Under the pieces are notes generated by a model. It saw nothing but the letters and a program-made list of their open reading frames with translations. It had not been told where the DNA came from and made no database searches. Shown piece after piece: positions 6,958 to 11,096 of a stretch of 11,096 nucleotides of DNA. Positions within the stretch are counted from its first letter, which is position 1, and the number at the start of each line of letters is the position of its first letter. This DNA is from an uncultured Clostridia bacterium (GTDB taxonomy: Bacteria; Bacillota; Clostridia; TANB77; CAG-508). The DNA is taken from assembly GCA_947630155.1 (NCBI GenBank), contig CANRGM010000034.1, positions 1-11,096 on the forward strand, read 5' to 3'. Position numbers and translations under genes: made by a program.

Positions 6958-7248
6958 TTAATATGGAAATCTTTCATATAAATATCGTATTAATTCATCT
7001 GCATTATCTTCAGAAACCTTAATAAATACACCACTATCTATACTAATCCACATAGTTAGATTGTAATTTTCTATATTTTCTATATATGCTCCTATGATAT
7101 CTACAATTTCTATTGGATTTGGATATTCTTTTTGCCATTGTTTTCCTGAAATATTACTTTTATCAAAAGAAGTACTTCCATAAAAATGAGTTAAAAATTT
7201 TTCAATTTCATTTGGTAAAACACTATATAAACGTACTATTGATTGCAT
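6958..7248 (-). CDS. Conserved-looking hypothetical protein, 96 aa
   Basis: I do not recognise a named family. The protein is soluble-looking, with no signal peptide or membrane helix. It has an N-terminal helical part (SVLPNEIEKFLTHFYG), a middle segment KEYPNPIEIVDIIGAYIEN, a strand-like LTMWISIDSGVFIKV (64-78) and a final helix NADELIRYLYERFPY that reads like a fixed C-terminus. Patterning of hydrophobic and aromatic residues is that of a real folded protein. The ribosome site AAAGGA (reverse strand, 7256-7261) is 7 bases before the ATG. It is transcribed away from the lipoprotein gene and ends at the shared terminator 6857-6908. I could not pick a convincing promoter in the AT-rich 133-base gap upstream. 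No function is proposed. Confidence 0.75.
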   Translation of the reverse strand: MQSIVRLYSVLPNEIEKFLTHFYGSTSFDKSNISGKQWQKEYPNPIEIVDIIGAYIENIENYNLTMWISIDSGVFIKVSEDNADELIRYLYERFPY

Positions 7249-7405
7249 AACATTGTCCTTTCACATATAACATATAATCAAAAATTTATTATTAAATTCT
7301 GATTGCATTTAAAATCCTTTAATATTATTATTTTATTTTTAGAAATATATATACATAAGAATAAAAGGTAATATTTAGGGAATGATATTAAACAGAGGTG
7401 ATTTT

Positions 7406-8350
7406 TTGAAAAAAATATTGAAATTAAATTTAGGTATTTTAATTATAATTATGTTATTATTTTTACTAACTGGATGTAGTTCAGATGAAGATAAGCAAAG
7501 TATACAACAAAAAGTCAATTCAGAGATTTCATATTTTGATAGTGAATTAACATCAATAGCAAATCAATTAAATAATATAAACTATACCAAATATAAAGTT
7601 GAAGTTCAAGAAATGAAAGATACATCTAACCAATCTGAGTCATCACAAGGAGATAGTAGTTCTAGCAATCAAGAGGGTGGTAGTAGTCAAGGAGAACAGA
7701 AGCAAAGTGAAAATAGTCAAGGCGAACAACAACAAAGTAGTACAGAAAATAATCAAGAGGGAAGTAAAGGTTCAAGTTCTAGTAACAAAAGCTTTTCAAT
7801 GGAATCAAGCAATATTTTAGGGAAACAGATAGAAGTTAATTGGGATATATTAAAAAGTAAAATAGAAAATGTATATTCTACATGGACAATAGTTTCATTA
7901 GATTTAAAAGAAATTGGAGTATCTTCTGAGGATATAAATAATTTTAGTGACAATATGGATAAGCTAGCAGTTGCAATCAAAAATGAAGATAATATCTCGG
8001 TTTTAGATAATGTAATCAATTTATATGGTTTTTTGCCAAAGTTTATTGAAATATATGGTACAGATAAAGAAAAAAATGTTATAGATTCTAAATATAATTT
8101 ACTGATGTGCTATAAATATGCAACATTAGAGGATTGGGAACAATTGCAAAATTCTGTGAATAATCTTAAAATGAGTTTTTCAAATGTTTCAAATAAAAAA
8201 GATGAATACATTGGCAGAAAAATAAATATAGAAAGTGCAGCTGTAATAATTAAAGAAATGGAAAATTCTTTACAAGTAGAAGACAAGGATGTGTTTTTTA
8301 TCAAGTATAAAAATTTAATGAAAGAGATTGATATAATCTTATCAGTTTAA
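7406..8350 (+). CDS. Putative lipoprotein of unknown function (TTG start)
   Basis: An ATG at 7382 is in frame, but AGAGGTG (7394-7400) lies 5 bases before a TTG at 7406. From that TTG the product begins KKILKLNLG, a standard lipoprotein signal peptide: basic start, hydrophobic run, then lipobox LTGC with the lipidated Cys at residue 24. I therefore prefer 7406 (314 aa). After the signal a helical piece (about 28-72) is followed by a Ser/Gln/Glu/Gly-rich linker (about 73-132) with repeats of SSQG, SQGEQ and NQEG. A helical domain follows (about 140-314; WDILKSKIENVYSTW, YNLLMCYKYATLEDWEQLQ). The mature protein should be anchored outside the membrane. I do not recognise the helical domain. The gene ends 59 bases before smpB, which has its own promoter. 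No clear terminator lies between them, so readthrough into smpB is possible. Confidence 0.82.
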   Translation: MKKILKLNLGILIIIMLLFLLTGCSSDEDKQSIQQKVNSEISYFDSELTSIANQLNNINYTKYKVEVQEMKDTSNQSESSQGDSSSSNQEGGSSQGEQKQSENSQGEQQQSSTENNQEGSKGSSSSNKSFSMESSNILGKQIEVNWDILKSKIENVYSTWTIVSLDLKEIGVSSEDINNFSDNMDKLAVAIKNEDNISVLDNVINLYGFLPKFIEIYGTDKEKNVIDSKYNLLMCYKYATLEDWEQLQNSVNNLKMSFSNVSNKKDEYIGRKINIESAAVIIKEMENSLQVEDKDVFFIKYKNLMKEIDIILSV

Positions 8351-8351
8351 G

Positions 8352-8380
8352 TTGATATTATAAAATATAAATGCTATAAT
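8352..8380 (+). promoter_or_regulatory. Sigma-A promoter of smpB
   Basis: TTGATA (8352-8357) and a perfect TATAAT (8375-8380) are 17 bases apart, with a TGC extended -10 element at 8372-8374. It begins two bases after the stop of the lipoprotein gene. The expected transcript start is near 8387. Confidence 0.85.
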
Positions 8381-8409
8381 GATAAAAAACAAAAGGAATG
8401 GTAAAGATT

Positions 8410-8853
8410 ATGAATAAATTAATTGCAAAAAATCCTGTCGCAAGGCATAATTACAATATAGAAGACACAATAGAAGCTGGAATTGTTCTTAGTGGTACGG
8501 AAATTAAGTCAATTAGGCAAGGAAAAGTTAATTTGAAAGAAAGCTATGCAGGAATAAAAAATGGAGAAGTATATATTTATTCTATGCATATAAGTCCATA
8601 TGAACATGGAAATATATTTAACAAAGATCCATTACGTGATAGAAAATTATTATTAAACAAAAGAGAAATTAATAAATTAATCGGAAAAATACAAACTAAA
8701 GGATATGCTCTTATTCCAATAAGTCTGTATTTTAAAGGTAGTTTAGTAAAAGTTGAACTAGGTATAGGTAAAGGCAAAAAATTATATGATAAACGTGAGG
8801 ATTTAGCTAAAAAGGATGCTCAAAGAAAAATTCAGCAAGCATTAAAAGTGTAG
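8410..8853 (+). CDS. smpB: SsrA (tmRNA)-binding protein SmpB
   Basis: SmpB binds tmRNA and brings it to stalled ribosomes for trans-translation, which frees the ribosome and tags the unfinished protein. The family signatures are clear: MNKLIAKNPVARHNY at the start, EAGIVLSGTEIKSIRQGKVN (22-41), ESYAGI (44-49), and the basic C-terminal tail KGKKLYDKREDLAKKDAQRK (121-140) that enters the mRNA channel. An ATG at 8398 is in frame, but AAAAGGA abuts it with no spacing. The usual SmpB N-terminus begins at the ATG at 8410, giving 147 aa, so I use that, although its ribosome-site spacing of 12 is long. The tmRNA gene ssrA, often next to smpB, is not seen in the window. Confidence 0.97.
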   Translation: MNKLIAKNPVARHNYNIEDTIEAGIVLSGTEIKSIRQGKVNLKESYAGIKNGEVYIYSMHISPYEHGNIFNKDPLRDRKLLLNKREINKLIGKIQTKGYALIPISLYFKGSLVKVELGIGKGKKLYDKREDLAKKDAQRKIQQALKV

Positions 8854-8894
8854 CATAAAAAGAGATTAATATGTTTAAAATATTTAATATACAC

Positions 8895-8940
8895 ATAAAA
8901 ATTTTGGGGTAACATAAAATTAATTCCCCAAAATTTTTAT
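8895..8940. terminator. Bidirectional terminator after smpB
   Basis: A perfect 15-base inverted repeat (8895-8909 with 8926-8940) has a GGGG/CCCC core, a 16-base loop and flanking A-run and T-run. It serves smpB on the forward strand and the reverse-strand gene ending at 8951. Confidence 0.9.
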
Positions 8941-8950
8941 TTTTAATAAA

Positions 8951-9433
8951 TTAACCATTGTTTCTACTAGCGTAGTACCAAATAAGAGCTACAATAACTA
9001 TTGCAATTATTCCAACAATTATCCAAGTCCATATATCTCTACTCATAAAATTACCTGTTCCATTAGTAGATGTTCTAGTTGCTGTGTAAGCATTATCAGA
9101 TTGATTTCTCATGTTATTTTCAGTATTTTCTGTACCATTTTTAATATCATTACCAGTATTTTCTGCTCCTGAACCTATATCATTGCCAGCGTTTTCAACA
9201 GCATCTTTTGCATCATTTGCTACATTTTCAGCACCATCTCTTACATCGTTTGCACCATTACCAATTGCTCCGCCAGTTCCATTTGCAGCATCTTGAACCA
9301 TGTCTGATGCTCCATTAGTTGTATTTTTTATATCATTAATAACTTTTTGACCACCGTCTTCAGCAAATACACATGAAAATGAAAAAAATAAAGCAACTAA
9401 AACAAAAGAAATTATAAATATACTTTTTTTCAT
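8951..9433 (-). CDS. Secreted/membrane-anchored protein with 11-residue repeats
   Basis: I do not recognise a named family. The 160-residue product begins with a Sec signal peptide (MKKS, a hydrophobic run to about 20, then VFA-E, likely cut after A24). Residues 59-113 are five back-to-back 11-residue repeats starting N and ending E or D: NGANDVRDGAE, NVANDAKDAVE, NAGNDIGSGAE, NTGNDIKNGTE, NTENNMRNQSD. After a short Thr/Asn spacer comes one membrane helix (about 134-154), then a short tail ASRNNG. The repeats would lie outside the cell, held by the C-terminal helix; there is no LPxTG-like sorting motif. Eleven-residue periodicity is typical of extended amphipathic helices or right-handed coiled coils, as in LEA-type and apolipoprotein-like proteins. 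GGAGG (reverse strand, 9440-9444) is 6 bases before the ATG. The terminator 8895-8940 lies just downstream. Confidence 0.82.
   Translation of the reverse strand: MKKSIFIISFVLVALFFSFSCVFAEDGGQKVINDIKNTTNGASDMVQDAANGTGGAIGNGANDVRDGAENVANDAKDAVENAGNDIGSGAENTGNDIKNGTENTENNMRNQSDNAYTATRTSTNGTGNFMSRDIWTWIIVGIIAIVIVALIWYYASRNNG
9095..9259 (-). repeat. Five 33-base units encoding 11-residue repeats
   Basis: Within the reverse-strand gene, five in-frame units of 33 bases encode the repeat N-x-x-N-D/N-x-x-x-x-x-E/D. The units have diverged at DNA level but keep the frame and the Asn and acid positions. This suggests old internal duplication with selection on the protein rather than a recent expansion. 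Confidence 0.75.
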
Positions 9434-9578
9434 TGTTTTCCTCCTCTTAAATTCTATATAAATAATACAAAATAAAAAGTTTGTATTTAATAATAGTATT
9501 AATAAATAAATTTAAAATATTCATAATAATTTATTACACAATAATTGGGCAAAATAAATGAAAAAAAGTTATATAAAA

Positions 9579-9610
9579 AAAATGAGTATTAATATATAAA
9601 TACCCATTTT
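9579..9610 (-). terminator. Terminator of the small membrane-protein gene at 9635
   Basis: The 12-base arms 9579-9590 and 9599-9610 pair fully on the reverse strand, where the one irregular position becomes a G-U pair; on the forward strand it would be an A-C mismatch. On the reverse strand the stem ends in a run of eight T. Both points say it works for the reverse-strand gene ending at 9635. Confidence 0.75.
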
Positions 9611-9634
9611 AAATATTTCCATATTTGTAAAAAT

Positions 9635-9928
9635 TTACTTTAATTTTATAAAAATTGCAATTGACAACATTATTATAACAACACCTGTTGCAATTAATAA
9701 AATATTTAATATATCAGATATAGATAATTCTCCATCAGTTAATGCCTTAACTGAGCTAACAGTTGTTTGAGATGAACTACTGTTACTATTTGAGTTTGTT
9801 GCTCCAACTGTTGCAATATAATCATCATTATTAGATATGCTCTCTGTGTTTGCTGCAAATGTTGATAAATTAATTGAAAATGCTAGCATAACTACTAGTA
9901 TTAAAGATATTTTTAATAACTTCTTCAT
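9635..9928 (-). CDS. Small secreted/membrane protein, signal peptide plus C-terminal helix
   Basis: I do not recognise a family. The 97-residue product has a Sec signal peptide (MKKLLK, hydrophobic 7-20, then TFA-A, likely cut after A25). A Ser/Asn-rich outside segment follows (about 26-60, with NSNSNSSSSQ). After a linker KALTDGELSISD there is one membrane helix (about 73-94) ending IFIKLK, whose lysines fit the cytoplasmic side. The layout copies that of the neighbouring reverse-strand gene at 8951 in outline (signal, polar outside part, single C-terminal helix) but the sequences are not alike. GGAGG (reverse strand, 9934-9938) is 5 bases before the ATG. It has its own terminator, so the two genes are probably separate transcripts. 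No LPxTG motif is visible. Confidence 0.75.
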   Translation of the reverse strand: MKKLLKISLILVVMLAFSINLSTFAANTESISNNDDYIATVGATNSNSNSSSSQTTVSSVKALTDGELSISDILNILLIATGVVIIMLSIAIFIKLK

Positions 9929-9938
9929 AAGAACCTCC

Positions 9939-10341
9939 TAAATTAACTATATATAATAGCTTTATCTTTTTGTATGATAATATAATATCAAAAGATTTTA
10001 TAGAAGTCTAGTAGTTTTTTTAAATTGTTGAAATTTTACAAAAAATTTTTTTATTAACAGGGACAGGCAGACACCTGAACAGCATATTTATGAAGAAATA
10101 GACATATTAGATAATTTTATTGAAAAAGTGTGTATAGAAGGGATAAAAATGAATATTGTTAAATTGCTTGTTCTGTAATATTAAGCAAAATTTTGAGTTC
10201 GGTTGAGAGTTCAAAGTAGAGTTATTTTAAATCCTAATAGCAAACATTATTTTTGGTTACAAAAAACTGAAAGACGAACAGAGAGAACAATTACAAAGAT
10301 TTTGTGTGACCTTCTGATAAATAAATTTGAAATTATATATA
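9939..10341. other. Gap without an intact gene; possible gene remnants
   Basis: The stretch upstream of the DUF4160 promoter has no complete gene with a ribosome site. Its left part (9939-10050) is extremely AT-rich and should contain the promoter of the reverse-strand gene at 9635, though I could not choose one. From about 10056 it is richer in G and C. One forward frame reads protein-like in two blocks: 10056-10178 (PEHIYEEIDILDNFIEKVC and onward) and 10197-10367 (NPNSKHYFWLQKTERRTERT and onward). The blocks are in the same frame but separated by several stops. This could be a decayed gene, or chance. A small inverted repeat CAGG-6-CCTG follows GGGA near 10059-10077. Confidence 0.35.
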
Positions 10342-10370
10342 TTTACAATATTAATTTGTTATGCTAAAAT
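10342..10370 (+). promoter_or_regulatory. Promoter of the DUF4160-DUF2442 pair
   Basis: TTTACA (10342-10347) and TAAAAT (10365-10370) are 17 bases apart, each one mismatch from consensus, with an extended TGC at 10362-10364. The start of transcription would be about 14 bases before the ATG at 10391. That leaves just enough room for GGAGG at 10381-10385. Confidence 0.75.
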
Positions 10371-10390
10371 AGTAAAAAAAGGAGGAAATT

Positions 10391-10657
10391 ATGCTAGAGT
10401 TAAGTAGATTTCAAGGAATGATTATAAAATTAATTTTTCTCGATAGTGAGAAACATCATAAACCACATATTCATGTTTATTATGGAGAATATGAGGCGTC
10501 TGTAGGAATTGATGGAGAATTGTTAAGTGGCTCATTGCCAATAAAAAAATTGAAACTATTACAAGCATGGATGATTTTACACGAAGATGAATTATATAAA
10601 GCATGGAACAATGCTGTACAAGGAATACCTTTTGATAATATAAAACCTTTAGAGTAG
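10391..10657 (+). CDS. DUF4160 family protein
   Basis: The 88-residue protein matches the DUF4160 pattern: an SRFQGMIIKL start, the signature PHIHVYYGEYEA (25-36), a middle strand, then a helical end with LLQAWMILHEDELYKAW (56-72) and a final PLE. Length and ending are normal for the family. Its function is unknown. DUF4160 genes very often sit directly before a DUF2442 gene, as here, and such pairs have been suspected to be toxin-antitoxin-like modules, but I know of no firm activity to assign. GGAGG lies 5 bases before the ATG. Its stop codon TAG (10655-10657) overlaps the first base of the next gene's GGAGG, so the two are probably translated in a coupled way. There is no signal peptide; it should be cytoplasmic. 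Confidence 0.9.
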   Translation: MLELSRFQGMIIKLIFLDSEKHHKPHIHVYYGEYEASVGIDGELLSGSLPIKKLKLLQAWMILHEDELYKAWNNAVQGIPFDNIKPLE

Positions 10658-10669
10658 GAGGTGGCTACA

Positions 10670-10972
10670 ATGTATATAGTTAATGATATAGCTTATGCTG
10701 AAAATTTTAATAATAAAGAATTAAAAATTGTTGATATAAAAGTTGTTTCAGAATTGTGTATGTTGGTTACATTCTCAAATGGAGAAAAACGAATATTTGA
10801 TGCAAAATATTTATTACAATATCCCGCATATCAAAAATTAGAAAATTTTGAAGTATTTAAAAATGCACATATTGAAAATGGCATTATTGTATGGGACAAC
10901 GGTGCAATAGATATTGGTATAGATGCAGTGTATGAAAATAGTTTCGCATATGAACAAGAATTAGTAATGTAA
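10670..10972 (+). CDS. DUF2442 family protein
   Basis: The 100-residue protein has the DUF2442 pattern: a first strand region (IVDIKVVSELCMLVTFSNGEKRIFD overall, with FSNGEKRIFD at 35-44), a helix AKYLL, then F-E-V-F-K (60-64) and the closing signature GIIVWDNGAIDIGIDAVYENS. This is a small alpha/beta domain found in many bacteria and usually paired with DUF4160 or similar small genes; its biochemical role is not known to me. GTG at 10661 is in frame, but GGAGG (10657-10661) includes its first base, so the ATG at 10670, 8 bases from that site, is the real start. It shares the promoter at 10342-10370 and the terminator at 11056-11091 with DUF4160. Confidence 0.9.
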   Translation: MYIVNDIAYAENFNNKELKIVDIKVVSELCMLVTFSNGEKRIFDAKYLLQYPAYQKLENFEVFKNAHIENGIIVWDNGAIDIGIDAVYENSFAYEQELVM

Positions 10973-10980
10973 AACATTAA

Positions 10981-11055
10981 TCAGATAGAGATAAGGCTTT
11001 GGAAATTCATGCTCGTATGAGAATGGAACAAGAGAAAAATAATGATGCGAGATAA
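10981..11055 (+). other. Short protein-like frame without a start (gene remnant?)
   Basis: One frame reads DKALEIHARMRMEQEKNNDAR and then stops at 11053-11055, just before the terminator. It is helical and charged like the end of a real protein, but has no plausible ribosome site and is closed upstream by stops. It may be the 3' end of a deleted gene, whose terminator now serves DUF2442, or it may be chance. Confidence 0.25.
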
Positions 11056-11091
11056 GGGAGTTGATTAGATAAATTAGTTAGCTCTCTTTTT
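11056..11091 (+). terminator. Terminator of the DUF4160-DUF2442 operon
   Basis: The 12-base arms 11056-11067 and 11075-11086 pair completely if several G-U pairs are allowed. The loop is 7 bases and TTTTT follows. It lies 83 bases beyond the DUF2442 stop. Confidence 0.75.
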
Positions 11092-11096
11092 CAGTT

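Noticed and set aside
7262..7381. Promoters for the divergent genes at 7248 and 7406
   Set aside because: The 120 bases contain many TATA-like words on both strands but no -35/-10 pair clearly better than chance.
8854..8950. A tmRNA (ssrA) gene directly after smpB
   Set aside because: The stretch is under 100 bases, very AT-rich, and holds only a terminator hairpin. No tRNA-like ends or tag-peptide frame are seen.
9095..9259. CRISPR array
   Set aside because: The 33-base periodicity has no unique spacers, stays in frame and encodes a protein repeat.

Overview
The window looks like chromosome from a low-GC Firmicute, most likely a Clostridia-type gut anaerobe. It is very AT-rich, uses ATA and AGA codons heavily, has strong GGAGG ribosome sites and consensus sigma-A promoters, and carries housekeeping proteins of Firmicutes type. 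No species can be named from the sequence alone.

Layout, left to right. (1) An AbiEii-type nucleotidyltransferase toxin (36-917), whose antitoxin partner would lie off the left edge. (2) rpmF (ribosomal protein L32) with its own perfect promoter and terminator. (3) A 537-residue reverse-strand protein (1363-2976) that I read as two PIN-like nuclease domains in tandem plus an unknown C-terminal domain. It has its own promoter and terminator and a visibly less AT-rich sequence. (4) A forward operon der-plsY-gpsA (3110-6170): a ribosome-assembly GTPase followed by two steps of phospholipid synthesis. GpsA makes glycerol-3-phosphate and PlsY acylates it to lysophosphatidate. A hairpin terminator closes the operon. 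(5) A zinc-ribbon protein with an acidic repetitive tail (6254-6850) and, facing it, an unrecognised 96-residue protein (6958-7248). (6) A lipoprotein with a probable TTG start (7406-8350), then smpB (8410-8853) under its own promoter. (7) Two small reverse-strand secreted/membrane proteins, each a signal peptide, a low-complexity or repeat segment and one C-terminal membrane helix (8951-9433 and 9635-9928). (8) A roughly 460-base stretch without an intact gene that may hold worn-out coding sequence. (9) A DUF4160-DUF2442 gene pair (10391-10972) with its own promoter and terminator.

The core genes (rpmF, der, plsY, gpsA, smpB) are ordinary. The accessory genes between them are self-contained cassettes with their own promoters and terminators. 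Three of these units belong to, or resemble, toxin or nuclease families: AbiEii, tandem PIN, and DUF4160/DUF2442. The least explained gene is the tandem-PIN protein.
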